Shown here: positions 39,355 to 48,228 of the stretch, piece by piece
Numbering within the stretch: position 1 is the first letter of the stretch
Layout of the letters: the number at the start of each line of letters is the position of its first letter
The notes under the pieces: generated by a model
The model's database searches: none
What the model was told of the DNA's origin: nothing
What the model saw: only the letters and a program-made list of their open reading frames with translations
Source: Nostoc sp. MG11
GTDB lineage: Bacteria > Cyanobacteriota > Cyanobacteriia > Cyanobacteriales > Nostocaceae
Assembly (NCBI RefSeq): GCF_014904695.1
Contig: NZ_JACXXN010000023.1
Location: 1 to 64,000 of the forward strand
Direction: 5' to 3'
Length of the DNA stretch: 64,000 nt
Translations under genes and position numbers: made by a program

Positions 39355-39690
39355 ATGAGTAATAATTTAGTAGCTGATGTTCATGATCTCAAGACCCGTT
39401 TGGAATGGGGTCAACCAGGTTTTACAATTGTTGATGTGCGCGATCGCCACACCTACAATCACGGTCATATCACTGGGGCAATTCCTATCCCATTAGATGA
39501 CTTGGCATCCAGAGCAAAATCTTCTTTGCATACAAAACGCCATATCTACATTTATGGCGAAAATGATGAGCAATCAGCCAAAGCTGCACAAGTATTAAGA
39601 GCATCTGGGTTTGTTGAAGTAGCTGAAATTCAAGGTGGTCTTTCTGCTTGGAAGACTGCTGGTGGTGCTACAGAAGGCGTTGGCGCATAA
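39355..39690 (+). CDS. Rhodanese-like domain protein without the active-site cysteine
   Basis: 111 residues, a single rhodanese fold: FTIVDVRDRHTYNHGHITGA, IPIPLDDL, then IYIYGENDEQSAKAAQVLRA and VAEIQGGLSAWKTAG. The active-site loop, normally beginning Cys after the YC or VYC strand, reads YGENDEQS, so the sulfur-accepting Cys is replaced by Gly. The protein has no cysteine at all. It is therefore probably a non-catalytic binding domain. ATG start, monocistronic, with a strong terminator at 39745-39774. Confidence 0.88.
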   Translation: MSNNLVADVHDLKTRLEWGQPGFTIVDVRDRHTYNHGHITGAIPIPLDDLASRAKSSLHTKRHIYIYGENDEQSAKAAQVLRASGFVEVAEIQGGLSAWKTAGGATEGVGA

Positions 39691-39744
39691 ACTCAAGCCA
39701 GAGATATCAATCCAAATCTATTTGTTCCATAATTAATGGTTTTG

Positions 39745-39774
39745 TGTACTGCACACTGTGCAGTACAATTTTTT
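39745..39774 (+). terminator. Terminator of the rhodanese-like gene
   Basis: Perfect 11-bp inverted repeat TGTACTGCACA (39745-39755) and TGTGCAGTACA (39757-39767), followed by A and six T residues (39769-39774). Confidence 0.88.
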
Positions 39775-39899
39775 CTTGAGCATCACAGAAAGCCACTTAC
39801 TGCAACATTAATTAACATTAAATCATTTACTTTTTAACCGAACTCAGCACTTTTTATTAAACTAAGTACGTTAAATAGTAAAAGTCTTTAAAGTAGTCG

Positions 39900-40949
39900 T
39901 CAATTAATATCGCCCATGACCAAAACTTTAGAAATTTCAGGTTTTAGCAACCCACTTAACATCGATGCGGGACGTTGACTGTAAGGCCAAGCAAAAGCAT
40001 GACGAAAAGCTGCATCTTGACAAGCTTGCAGCTGTTCAAAGTTAATAATGTCGTAAGTCAAGAGATTTTCATACTCAAATGGCAAACGCACATTGTGCAA
40101 ACCGGCGTTATCTGTACAAATAGCGATGTCTACCCCAGCATCAAAACAACGGTCAAAAACTAATTTGAGTTGACGTATATCTTGCAAAGTACCAGTTTTA
40201 ATGTAAGTTGTAGGACAAACTTCTAAACACTGTCCGCGTCTAGCTACATCCTTAAGTAACTCTGGATATAGTAAGGGAATTTGGATACCGTGACCAATCC
40301 GCATCAGATAGGGTAATAGTTGTGGGTAACAGCCAGCGCTAGTTTCATAGAGGTGTCCGGTGGTGTTAATGCCCTGCGATCGCGCATAATTATATAGACT
40401 AATCCATTCTTCTAGGCGATCGGCGTAGTAGCTATCACCACCCGCTACATCTACCGCACAAACATACTGTTTGTTTTGCACTGCTAAATCAACAATCGCC
40501 TTATTCACTTCATAAGGTAGGCGCGAGTGCATACAAAGAATTTGGCTAGTGACAATCGGATATTCTGGCGGATGACTAGCTTTCCCTACTACTTCCACAA
40601 TTTCTGCCATTTTGTCAATTCTTTCCGATTGACTCAGATGCTCAGGTGTCCGTAAATATGGGGTGTAGCGTAGTTCCAGATAAGCCAAATTCTCAAAAAT
40701 ATAAGCACCCCGCACCAAGCGATAGATAAAGTAAGGCAAAGTTTCCACAGTTTGCACACTTTCTACTAGGGTGTGCAATTCCAGGTATTCATCTAGAGTA
40801 TTGCGTGGTCGTGTGTAAAAATCTTCAAATTCTGAATAGTCAGCAAAGCGAGAAATCAACTCAGAAGAATGTCGCTCGAAATATCGCCATAAAACACGGG
40901 GTACAACCGAACCACCCAAGTGTCGATGTAATTCAGCATATAAAGCCAT
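39900..40949 (-). CDS. Adenosine-deaminase-like amidohydrolase
   Basis: 349 residues from the ATG at 40949 (MALYAELHRHLGGS); an upstream start would add a non-conserved hydrophobic stretch. Metal-binding motifs of the adenosine deaminase family are present: HRHLGGS near the N-terminus, GHLYETSAG, RIGHGIQ, and CTDNAGLHN near the end, where the classical enzyme has STDDP. The catalytic Glu region usually reads HAGE; here it reads HLYE. The substrate may thus be adenosine, another N6-modified purine, or something different. No nucleoside genes are adjacent. Confidence 0.85.
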   Translation of the reverse strand: MALYAELHRHLGGSVVPRVLWRYFERHSSELISRFADYSEFEDFYTRPRNTLDEYLELHTLVESVQTVETLPYFIYRLVRGAYIFENLAYLELRYTPYLRTPEHLSQSERIDKMAEIVEVVGKASHPPEYPIVTSQILCMHSRLPYEVNKAIVDLAVQNKQYVCAVDVAGGDSYYADRLEEWISLYNYARSQGINTTGHLYETSAGCYPQLLPYLMRIGHGIQIPLLYPELLKDVARRGQCLEVCPTTYIKTGTLQDIRQLKLVFDRCFDAGVDIAICTDNAGLHNVRLPFEYENLLTYDIINFEQLQACQDAAFRHAFAWPYSQRPASMLSGLLKPEISKVLVMGDIN

Positions 40950-41124
40950 AGTGTTATTTTTAGGGAAAAATATCAATAATTGTAACAAAAGCACAAAGGA
41001 AAAAAATTTATGTCTAAAGAAAGATTGTGTAAAAATACGGCTTATTACACCTGTTGACCTACTTATTGTCAGGACAATGTGTGTATGCTAACTTTGGTTT
41101 AGAGAGAATAGCCTAATTAAAAGT

Positions 41125-41403
41125 ATGAGTCACCTAACCGAATCCAGGACTGAACGAATTGATATCCGTACTAGCTCTAGCGTTAAAAAGCTTTTACAGC
41201 AAGCAGCAGCAGCAAGTCATAAAAATGTTAGTGAATTTCTGCTTGAACATGGCTTGCAAGCTGCACAAGACACTTTAACAAATCGAAAGCTTTTTGCGCT
41301 AAACGATGAGCAATGGCAAGCTTTTCAAGACGCTCTTGATGCTCCATGTGTTGAAAAACCACGTTTACGTCGTTTGTTAACTGAGCCTAGCGTATTTGAG
41401 TAG
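41125..41403 (+). CDS. DUF1778 family antitoxin
   Basis: 92 residues. The N-terminal half, RTERIDIRTSSSVKKLLQQA, followed by HKNVSEFLLEHGL, is a ribbon-helix-helix domain of the DUF1778 (TacA-type) antitoxins, which bind the promoter and neutralise a GNAT toxin through the C-terminal tail (NDEQWQAFQDALDAP). The toxin gene overlaps it by 8 bp. Expected to autoregulate the operon; a repeat-rich promoter region precedes it but no operator is obvious. Confidence 0.92.
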   Translation: MSHLTESRTERIDIRTSSSVKKLLQQAAAASHKNVSEFLLEHGLQAAQDTLTNRKLFALNDEQWQAFQDALDAPCVEKPRLRRLLTEPSVFE

Positions 41404-41914
41404 TCTTGTGGCATCTAACAATTTATATATCACTAAATTATCAAAATCCCACGATCTAAAAAACTTTGATTGTGGGAATTCCGATTTAAACAATCATTTA
41501 AACAAATATGCTTTAAAAAATCAGCAATCTGATAGTTCAACAACCTATGTCGCTTGCTTAGGAAGTGATGTAATTGGTTATTACACTATCATCGTAGCGT
41601 CTGTTATTCATGAGAATGCACCGCCTCGTATATCTAAAGGTTTACCAAAATATCCTATCCCTGTAGCTTTATTAGCTCGGTTAGCGGTAAGCAAAGAATT
41701 TCAAAACAAAGGTATAGGGAGAGGCTTACTAAAAAACTGCTTAATTCGCATAAACCAAGCAGCTGATCTGATTGGTATTCGTGCATTATTAGTTCACGCG
41801 AAAGATGAGAAAGCGCGTGGCTGGTATCAACAATTTGATTTTGAACCTAGCCCAACAGATCCATTACATTTATTTCTGATGCTAAAAGATATTCGCGCTA
41901 TGCTAGAAAGTTAA
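41396..41914 (+). CDS. GNAT-family acetyltransferase toxin (TacT-like)
   Basis: 172 residues; TTG start at 41396, or GTG at 41408. Contains FDCGNSDLNNHL (typical start of DUF1778-paired GNAT toxins), PVALLARLAVSKEFQNKGIGRGLL with the acetyl-CoA pyrophosphate loop Q/R-x-x-G-x-G, and an Ala-Arg-Gly-Trp-Tyr-Gln-Gln-Phe-Asp-Phe block near the end. Related toxins acetylate the amino group of charged tRNAs and stop translation. Adjacent antitoxin on the same transcript supports the call. Confidence 0.9.
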   Translation: MSSLVASNNLYITKLSKSHDLKNFDCGNSDLNNHLNKYALKNQQSDSSTTYVACLGSDVIGYYTIIVASVIHENAPPRISKGLPKYPIPVALLARLAVSKEFQNKGIGRGLLKNCLIRINQAADLIGIRALLVHAKDEKARGWYQQFDFEPSPTDPLHLFLMLKDIRAMLES

Positions 41915-41974
41915 AAAGATTAACATTTTGTCTATATACCGATAGGAACATTGCACAAAAAATTATAGTTATCC

Positions 41975-42643
41975 TCATTCCTCACTTTTAACTTTGATTG
42001 CTTGCACGCCAGCCAAAATAAAATTAACCGCTTCGTGGGTATGCTGCTCAATCATTTCTGGACTCAGTAGTTGTAAATCGGGTCTAGTATGCTTGATGTT
42101 TTCGTAAGCATTGAAGTATAAGTTACAAACTCCAACAATATGCAGGGTGGTAATAAATGGATCGATTTGACGGAAACAACCCTCTGTCATCCCCCGTTCT
42201 AAAATCCTGATGAGATACCCGAAATTTTCTTGCCAATTACCCTGTTTGAAATACTTTCCCTGATTTTGGTTTGCTTCTTGGAACCACAGCATCCCTCTGT
42301 GTGGGTGAGCAGCTTCGTAAGCGATCGCTTCTTTGACAACCACCTTCAAGGCTTCCTCTGGTGGTAACTGATCCAGATTTAGCTGCTGGAACCCTTCATG
42401 CATTTCCACAGCAGGACGTTGCAAAACAGCTTTATATAGCCCTTCCTTGCTCTCGAAGTAGTAATAAATCATCGCTGTGGTTACACCTGCACTTTTGGCG
42501 ATCGCTTCTGTCCGCGCCCCACTAAGTCCATATCTGGCGAACTCTGATTCCGCTGCATCGAGAATTTGCTTTTTCGTCGCCTCTGCATCGCGCACCTGAC
42601 GCGGTTTTTTAGATGAGATTTTTGATTGCGTTGAACGACCCAC
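41975..42643 (-). CDS. TetR family transcriptional regulator
   Basis: 222 residues. N-terminal DNA-binding domain: ATKKQILDAAESEFARYGLSGARTEAIAKSAGVTTAMIYYYFESKEGLY, shown here only as the family hallmark GVTTAMIYYYFESKEGLY (recognition helix). The C-terminal domain is a ligand-binding helical bundle. Start is a GTG at 42643 preceded by a Lys/Arg-rich extension. It is divergent from the Rieske oxygenase gene at 42900, and the 256-bp gap holds two copies of an 18-bp palindrome, so it probably represses itself and the oxygenase. Confidence 0.92.
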   Translation of the reverse strand: MGRSTQSKISSKKPRQVRDAEATKKQILDAAESEFARYGLSGARTEAIAKSAGVTTAMIYYYFESKEGLYKAVLQRPAVEMHEGFQQLNLDQLPPEEALKVVVKEAIAYEAAHPHRGMLWFQEANQNQGKYFKQGNWQENFGYLIRILERGMTEGCFRQIDPFITTLHIVGVCNLYFNAYENIKHTRPDLQLLSPEMIEQHTHEAVNFILAGVQAIKVKSEE

Positions 42644-42672
42644 GTTTTTCTATCATACTAACGAAAACATCT

Positions 42673-42690
42673 TAACTAAAAAATTGGTTA
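42673..42690. promoter_or_regulatory. Putative TetR operator 1
   Basis: TAACTAA-N4-TTGGTTA (arms 42673-42679 and 42684-42690), one mismatch from a perfect palindrome. It lies 30 bp upstream of the TetR gene start. Confidence 0.65.
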
Positions 42691-42729
42691 GTAGTTGACA
42701 TAAAGCATGAGATTGATTAAATTAATAAC

Positions 42730-42747
42730 TAACTAAAAGATTAGTTA
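42730..42747. promoter_or_regulatory. Putative TetR operator 2
   Basis: TAACTAA-N4-TTAGTTA (arms 42730-42736 and 42741-42747), a perfect palindrome with the same 4-bp spacer as operator 1, and 57 bp from it. Confidence 0.7.
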
Positions 42748-42899
42748 AATAGCTTTTACATAAATCAATAATGCAATGTCTAAAGTCAGCCGAGCCGGAG
42801 CTAGGTAGCTTTGCTTATTCGATCTATATGAAATATGAAACCTATCCTCAACTTTGAGATATCTCATAAATCAAATAATTTAGACCCCTTGGAGGAAAA

Positions 42900-43853
42900 A
42901 TGGAACCAATTTTACCTGGTGCACCTTGGTTAATTGCTCACAAGTCGATGCTAGGAGTTAATAAACCTAATAAAATCACTTTAAATGGACAAGATTATGT
43001 CATTTGGCAAAACCAAAAAGGCGAAGTGTTTGCCCTTGATAACATCTGTCCGCACATGCAAGCCCCTTTATCGAACGGCTGGGTTTGTCAAGAGAAAGAT
43101 ACAATTACTTGCCCTTTTCATGCTCTAGAGTTTGACGGACAAGGCAGATTATACCAAGGTGATAAAAAAGATACCCAGCCAATTGCTAAGCCATTAGAGC
43201 TAATTGTTAACAATGATTGCATCTGGACTTATGCTGAGTTTGAGCCAAGATTACCCATCCCAGATTTGCATCAGAAAATTGTAGATGAATATGAATTCAT
43301 CGGAGTAGCTGGAGAAAAAAGTATTCAAGGTGACTTCTTGAGTAACCTAATGGTTAACTATGACTATAACCACCAAAATGGAACTCATAAAGAACTATTT
43401 AAAATCACATCTTGTAATGTCAGTTCTTTTGAAGAAAAAGGATACTACGCTAAAGTAAAACAAGAGCTTACGAGATCTGATAATACGCTAGGAGAAATTG
43501 TCAAAAATCCTATTTTAGGAATCTTCCCCAAAATACTCAGTAATACACTCGAATACGCTTTTCCTTCAACTACAGCCTTCTTTGCTAAGACACCTATTGG
43601 TGATATTGCTCAGATTCACATTCTCTACCCTGAAACAGAAAAACGAACTAAAACGTTTATTTTGATGTATGCCAAAAACATCAATTATTTAATGAAATTC
43701 CTGTTTAAAAACTCAGTTTTACAAGCAGCAGCTACAGTTATTGAGCAGGATACAGGTGCAGTTGAAAGCTTGTATTCTCGGCAAAAACCAAAAATTAGAC
43801 TACCAAATGAAGAGATTATGTTTTATGCAGAAAAACTCTACCGTGATTGGTAA
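42900..43853 (+). CDS. Rieske non-heme iron oxygenase (alpha-subunit-like)
   Basis: 317 residues. The Rieske [2Fe-2S] site is complete: Cys50-Pro-His52 and Cys71-Pro-Phe-His74. The catalytic mononuclear iron site is also seen as Asp155-x2-His158-x4-His163 (YDYNHQNGTH). This two-domain plan is that of aromatic-ring-hydroxylating and related cyanobacterial/plant oxygenases (for example choline or chlorophyll-catabolite types). No ferredoxin reductase is adjacent. TTGGAGG precedes the ATG. Probably induced when the divergent TetR protein binds a ligand. Confidence 0.9.
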   Translation: MEPILPGAPWLIAHKSMLGVNKPNKITLNGQDYVIWQNQKGEVFALDNICPHMQAPLSNGWVCQEKDTITCPFHALEFDGQGRLYQGDKKDTQPIAKPLELIVNNDCIWTYAEFEPRLPIPDLHQKIVDEYEFIGVAGEKSIQGDFLSNLMVNYDYNHQNGTHKELFKITSCNVSSFEEKGYYAKVKQELTRSDNTLGEIVKNPILGIFPKILSNTLEYAFPSTTAFFAKTPIGDIAQIHILYPETEKRTKTFILMYAKNINYLMKFLFKNSVLQAAATVIEQDTGAVESLYSRQKPKIRLPNEEIMFYAEKLYRDW

Positions 43854-43890
43854 GTGCTAGGCTACATTTAGCGATATTCACCAGGCAACA

Positions 43891-44466
43891 ATGACTGCAC
43901 TTATCCTCAACTTAAGTCCTGCCATTGAGTTAACAGATGAACAGTTCTTCCAACTCTGTCAGAATAATCGAGATTTGCGACTTGAGCGCACAGCAGAGGG
44001 AGAATTAATTATCATGCCACCAACTGGATGGGGAAGCGGAAATCGGAATAGTAGACTGACACAGCGTTTAGGCAATTGGGCTGATGCTGATGGTACAGGG
44101 CTAGCTTTTGACTCCTCAACGGGCTTCAAACTCCCCAATGATGCAAATCGATCGCCTGATGCATCTTGGGTGAGCCGGGAGCGATTAGAAGCCCTAAATC
44201 CAGACCCTACTAGATTCCTACCGATGGCTCCCGATTTTGCGGTAGAATTGCGCTCTGCTTTAGACAGCTTAAAGACTGTGCAACAAAAAATGCAGGAGTA
44301 CATTGATAATGGTGTGCGTCTAGGCTGGCTAATTGACCCTCAGAACCAAAGGGTAGAAATTTACCGCCTAGGACAGGATGTTGAGGTTCTAGAATCCCCT
44401 ACCTGCTTGTTAGGAGAGGATGTATTGCCTGGGTTTGTGCTGGATTTAGCACAGATTTTGAATTAG
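43891..44466 (+). CDS. Uma2 family putative endonuclease (DUF820)
   Basis: 191 residues. The family pattern is complete: ERTAEGELIIMPPTG, FDSSTGFKLPNDANRSPDASWVS with the PDASWV strand, FAVELRS and GVRLGWLIDP, and VEIYR near the end. These belong to a PD-(D/E)xK-like nuclease fold much expanded in cyanobacteria; enzymatic activity is unproven. The gene starts 37 bp after the Rieske gene and might be co-transcribed by accident. Here the ELRS element keeps Glu, the expected catalytic acid. Confidence 0.85.
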   Translation: MTALILNLSPAIELTDEQFFQLCQNNRDLRLERTAEGELIIMPPTGWGSGNRNSRLTQRLGNWADADGTGLAFDSSTGFKLPNDANRSPDASWVSRERLEALNPDPTRFLPMAPDFAVELRSALDSLKTVQQKMQEYIDNGVRLGWLIDPQNQRVEIYRLGQDVEVLESPTCLLGEDVLPGFVLDLAQILN

Positions 44467-44532
44467 GCGATCGCTCAATTTCACTTATTTAAATATATGT
44501 GCAATTTGCAACTATAATTGGCATAAAAATTA

Positions 44533-45765
44533 CTATTGACTAAATAACAGAAATGCTGCTTGAAATGACCCTATAACAAAACCTAAAACACCGCCTAAAG
44601 TCACAATAGCCTGCAATTCATTTTTCACAATTCCCTCAATTGCAGCTTCTAAATCAGCGGGTGACGTTGATTTCACACGGTCAACAATCACTTGATCTAT
44701 CGACAAAATCGGAATTGCCTGCGCCATAATCGCTTCTAAATCTTTTTCTAAATACCTATCTAAAATGATAGCCAACTCTTGACTTACGACCTCTAAAGAA
44801 GCACTCACAACAGGTGAACTACTAAGACGATTCAGCAACAATACAGCAATATTTTCCCAGTCAACAGAATCAGTTAATCCTTGCAGAAAATCGCTACCAC
44901 TAGTTTGTAGGTAATGACGGACACTTTCGCGTGTGGTCTTTCGCAGTTGGCGCACCGTTCCCATTGGCAAGTTTTGCAAAGATAAATTTTGCAGCAACTT
45001 CTTAAGGCGATCGCGCATTTGCAACTCTTGAATCAACTCCTGCAAACGATCATTGGTAGCTTCTTTCTCATCTAAGCAAAATGTTCGTAGCCTCGTGAGA
45101 GTATTGCGTAAGCCAAACAGATTTGCCACAACCCAATACGTACCGCTGGTTTTTTCCCGAAAGCCTTCATCAATAATTTGAATCGTGCGATCTGTTAAAA
45201 AATCAACTATTACCTGTCGCAGCACATCTGGTGGCAAAACAACCTGCAAAAGCCAATCAGCAAGTCGCGTGGATTGTTCTTCACTCAGTTGAAATTCCAG
45301 TAATATCTGGTCAAAAATTTGATTGATCTGCGCTTCCAAAAAGTCTTCGCGTCGCGCCAAAACTTTGAGTAAACGTGGCAAGGATTCTCCCAACAAATCC
45401 CGCAAAATACCTGCCACAATTTTGGCACTCTTCTCGTTCTTATCCGTTTTTATCTGTTCAATTGCCAGCCGCAACAACCACAGAATTGCTGCTTGTACGC
45501 GTTCTGTTTGTAACAGACGCCGCGCCAAATTTTGTAATTCCTCTGGCGTTAGCAGCGACCCCATGATTGTATTGGAAATGTTTAGAGCCAGACGTTCCTG
45601 GTTGCGGGGAATCAACCCAGGCGTAAACGGTACTCTTCGTCCACCAATATAAATTGCTCTGTAGGGACGAAATAACATTTTGATGGCTATATCGTTTGTG
45701 AAATAGCCGATAACTCCACCAAGTATGGGGGGAGACACATAAAGCCAAAGATGAGACCAATCCAC
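44533..45765 (-). CDS. DUF445 family membrane protein
   Basis: 410 residues. N-terminal membrane helix with the family signature [18 protein letters not shown], a long amphipathic helical middle part rich in Gln/Arg/Leu, and a second membrane helix at the C-terminus ([23 protein letters not shown]). DUF445 proteins in cyanobacteria and Bacillus (YheB-like) are anchored at both ends; their function is unknown. GTG start at 45765. It stands alone between Uma2 and ubiE, flanked upstream by short intergenic repeats. Confidence 0.87.
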   Translation of the reverse strand: MDWSHLWLYVSPPILGGVIGYFTNDIAIKMLFRPYRAIYIGGRRVPFTPGLIPRNQERLALNISNTIMGSLLTPEELQNLARRLLQTERVQAAILWLLRLAIEQIKTDKNEKSAKIVAGILRDLLGESLPRLLKVLARREDFLEAQINQIFDQILLEFQLSEEQSTRLADWLLQVVLPPDVLRQVIVDFLTDRTIQIIDEGFREKTSGTYWVVANLFGLRNTLTRLRTFCLDEKEATNDRLQELIQELQMRDRLKKLLQNLSLQNLPMGTVRQLRKTTRESVRHYLQTSGSDFLQGLTDSVDWENIAVLLLNRLSSSPVVSASLEVVSQELAIILDRYLEKDLEAIMAQAIPILSIDQVIVDRVKSTSPADLEAAIEGIVKNELQAIVTLGGVLGFVIGSFQAAFLLFSQ

Positions 45766-45874
45766 AGGATTTTGGATTTCGGGTTTGGGACTTCAGATTT
45801 TAGATGAAATGTTGATTTGTGGATTCAAGAGTCTTTGGTTGTTTACCATTAGACCCCAATCCCAAATCTAAAAT

Positions 45875-46567
45875 CTAAAATTTGCTTACTACCAGCACTC
45901 CCATCATACCGTTCACAATGGGGTAGTGTGTGGCAACTGCAAAACCAACTTGACGAGCTAACTCTACTTGCTCTGTTCCAATGGGAAAGCGGTCTAAGCT
46001 GGGACTGATGTAAGCATATTCTTCCTTTAAACCTAAATGATTGGCCACTGGCACGACAAAACCGTCCAGATACCACTGCTGAAAAGTGCGTAACTGAGGG
46101 TTGCTCGGTCGGTGAAAATCTAAAATCGCAGCTTTAGCTCCTGGTTTCAAGACACGATATAACTCTTTGAGACTGCGAGAAATATCTGTAACATTTCTTA
46201 AACCATACCCCATTGTCGCAGCGTCAAATTGGTTATCGTCAAAGGGTAAATCTAAGACATCGGCTTCTACCCAGGTGATAGCAGGTTGGGGATAATGACT
46301 TTGGGAGCGTTCTTTGGCAGTTTCCAACAAGTTTGGGGAAAAGTCTACTCCGTACACATGTCCCATTGCTCCCACACGCCGCGCCAAGCGCAAGGCTAAA
46401 TCCCCACTACCGCAACACAAATCAAGGCAAGTATCTCCTGGTTTAGCTGCGCTCCATTTAACTGCCATTTCCTTCCATATTCGGTGTTGTCCCAGACTCA
46501 ACCAATCGTTCAACTGGTCATAAACTGGAGCAATACGGTTAAAAATGGCACGAATTTCGTTAGTCAT
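45875..46567 (-). CDS. menG: Demethyl-phylloquinone/menaquinone methyltransferase (UbiE/MenG)
   Basis: 230 residues. Class I SAM-dependent methyltransferase with FNRIAPVYDQLNDWLSLGQH (UbiE start signature), the SAM loop DLCCGSGDLALRLA, GVDFSPNLLE and the late motif DISRSLKELYRVLKPGAKA. In cyanobacteria the product is usually phylloquinone (vitamin K1), the photosystem I electron carrier, so MenG is the better name than UbiE. Start ATG at 46567. A repeat-rich stretch with a hairpin (46591-46618) separates it from the response regulator. Confidence 0.92.
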   Translation of the reverse strand: MTNEIRAIFNRIAPVYDQLNDWLSLGQHRIWKEMAVKWSAAKPGDTCLDLCCGSGDLALRLARRVGAMGHVYGVDFSPNLLETAKERSQSHYPQPAITWVEADVLDLPFDDNQFDAATMGYGLRNVTDISRSLKELYRVLKPGAKAAILDFHRPSNPQLRTFQQWYLDGFVVPVANHLGLKEEYAYISPSLDRFPIGTEQVELARQVGFAVATHYPIVNGMMGVLVVSKF

Positions 46568-46590
46568 TGGTCAAGAGTCAAGGGTCAAGA

Positions 46591-46618
46591 GTAGAGACGC
46601 GATTAACCGCGTCTTTAC
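46591..46618. repeat. Hairpin repeat flanked by TCAAGGGTCAAGAG-type repeats
   Basis: GTAGAGACGCG (46591-46601) and CGCGTCTTTAC (46608-46618) pair with one G-U. On both sides are copies of GTCAAGGGTCAAG. I recall this family as frequent in Nostoc intergenic DNA. Confidence 0.65.
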
Positions 46619-46679
46619 AAGAGTCAAGGGTCAAGGGTCAAATGCTATTGACTTTGGACTCCGGACTTTTGACTCTTGC

Positions 46680-47636
46680 CTAAATTTTGGTTTTATGAAA
46701 GCGACTACTAGTAAGAGCGATCGCCACTAGTTGCGCTGATAAATCAATTAGCTTTAATTCATCTTCTCGCAAAGTGCAGGGTTGTTTCCACTGTAGTGAT
46801 AATACTCCCAATAGTTCATTTCGATAGCTAATTGGAATAACTAAATGTGCTTGCACTCCCGTGTTTTGGTAGTGGGTAATACTATTTAATTTTGTGTCTT
46901 TAAGTACATTTAAGGATATTTGCATTTGCCCAGTGGCGATCGCTTCGCTAGTCAGTGGGTCTTGTGCTAGCCAATTTTCTACTGTACCTGTATCGCTGTA
47001 ACTCCCTTGAGTTGCAACTAGAGTATTGCCCTCTGTTAGTTGCAAAATGCAGCCATCCGCTGCAAAAGTCTCATTAACAGCCCTAGCAATTGGTGTGAGA
47101 GTCTCCTCTAAGCTAGAAGCGGCTTGAGTTACTTGCACCAAAACAGTCAGCAGCGCCATTTGGGCATGAGCACGGCGCAATTCTTCTGTGCGTTGTTTGA
47201 GCAAGTCGTAGGTTTCTGCTGCTCTTTGCACCACCGCCTTCAGTTCCCCTGGATCCCAAGGCTTGGTGATATATTTGTAGACTTGCCCAGCATTAATTGC
47301 TTCTACCAAGTCTTCAATATCAGTAAATCCGGTGAGAATTATCCTTACCGTATCAGGAAACTGAGGTACAGTCTTACTGAGAAACTCAGTTCCTTTCATT
47401 TCTGGCATTCGTTGATCGGAGATGATTACCGCAACTTCCCCTTCTGCTGCCAATACTTGGAGAGCGTTCATCCCACTATCGGCTTTGAGGACATTAAAGT
47501 CGCGCCGAAAAGTACGATAAAGCAGATCGAGATTATCTGGCTCATCGTCAACTACCAAGATTTTGAGTTTTTTTGGTCGTTCCAGAGTCATCAATTGATG
47601 ATGGACTTTATCAAGTTCGAGACTGGGATTATCCAT
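46680..47636 (-). CDS. Response regulator with receiver and GAF domains
   Basis: 318 residues. Receiver domain at about 24-140: ILVVDDEPDNLDLLYRTF, phosphoacceptor Asp74 in IISDQRMPEMKG, and ILTGFTD, YITKPW with the conserved Lys. This receiver subtype (SDQRMPEMKG) is the one found in RpfG-like proteins. A short helix follows, then a GAF domain (about 165-310) ending in a Val-Ala-Ile-Ala-Leu helix. There is no DNA-binding or enzymatic output domain. It may act by protein contact or by sensing a ligand. No partner kinase is adjacent. Confidence 0.9.
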   Translation of the reverse strand: MDNPSLELDKVHHQLMTLERPKKLKILVVDDEPDNLDLLYRTFRRDFNVLKADSGMNALQVLAAEGEVAVIISDQRMPEMKGTEFLSKTVPQFPDTVRIILTGFTDIEDLVEAINAGQVYKYITKPWDPGELKAVVQRAAETYDLLKQRTEELRRAHAQMALLTVLVQVTQAASSLEETLTPIARAVNETFAADGCILQLTEGNTLVATQGSYSDTGTVENWLAQDPLTSEAIATGQMQISLNVLKDTKLNSITHYQNTGVQAHLVIPISYRNELLGVLSLQWKQPCTLREDELKLIDLSAQLVAIALTSSRFHKTKI

Positions 47637-48228
47637 AAAATGATTCCTTTAAAATATTCACTGTTTTGTTATATTCCATACCAAGCGTAGTTGAGAAAAA
47701 TTGATAAGCCTTGCGGGTATTTGCGGATATAAGTCAAGGCTGGTTAAATCCTCTGTTCTTAAATGCTACAGATGAAATTTGCCTGTTCAAACTATCTTTG
47801 CTAGAAGAAATTTAGGCAACTATAACCAATAGAACCAAATAACTGGGTGTAAATAAACATAATTATGCAATTTGACAATGAATAAATGTCCGCTTTTAGT
47901 ATTGATTAAAACAGACAATTGGCAGTTATAACTAGCTGTTACGTTTATTCATGCCCACTTAAGTAATAGTATCATTTGTAACTTGCAATTAAATTTGATC
48001 TACATTCCTTGATGGTAAAAGCCCCCAGATTTATCTGTGGGATAAATCCAAAATTTAAAATCCGTCTTGGAAAGTTGCGTGGGCAGCTCTGCCGACTTGA
48101 GCAAACTTTCCGCAAAATCTAAAATTGAATGACGGTATGGTAGTTTCGTGTAGACAGTTAAAGATTAAAATAAGACTTGCTGATGAGGTGATGAATTATC
48201 CTCTCAAGTTAAAGCTCGCACTGTGATT
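47637..48228. other. 590-bp divergent intergenic region
   Basis: Separates the response regulator from raf1 and must contain both promoters. It contains a nested inverted-repeat element at 48062-48135. No gene was recognised. Confidence 0.6.
48062..48135. repeat. Nested inverted-repeat element upstream of raf1
   Basis: Outer CCGTC (48062-48066)/GACGG (48131-48135); middle GGAAAGTTGC (48069-48078)/GCAAACTTTCC (48101-48111, one bulge); inner GGCAG (48082-48086)/CTGCC (48089-48093). The CCGACTTGAGCAAACT core recalls a dispersed Nostoc repeat. Confidence 0.5.

Noticed and set aside
45766-45874. AATCCCAAATCTAAAATC-type repeats near DUF445 and menG as an operator
   Set aside because: The same repeats occur at many other gene borders in the window, so they look like dispersed repeats rather than a specific site.
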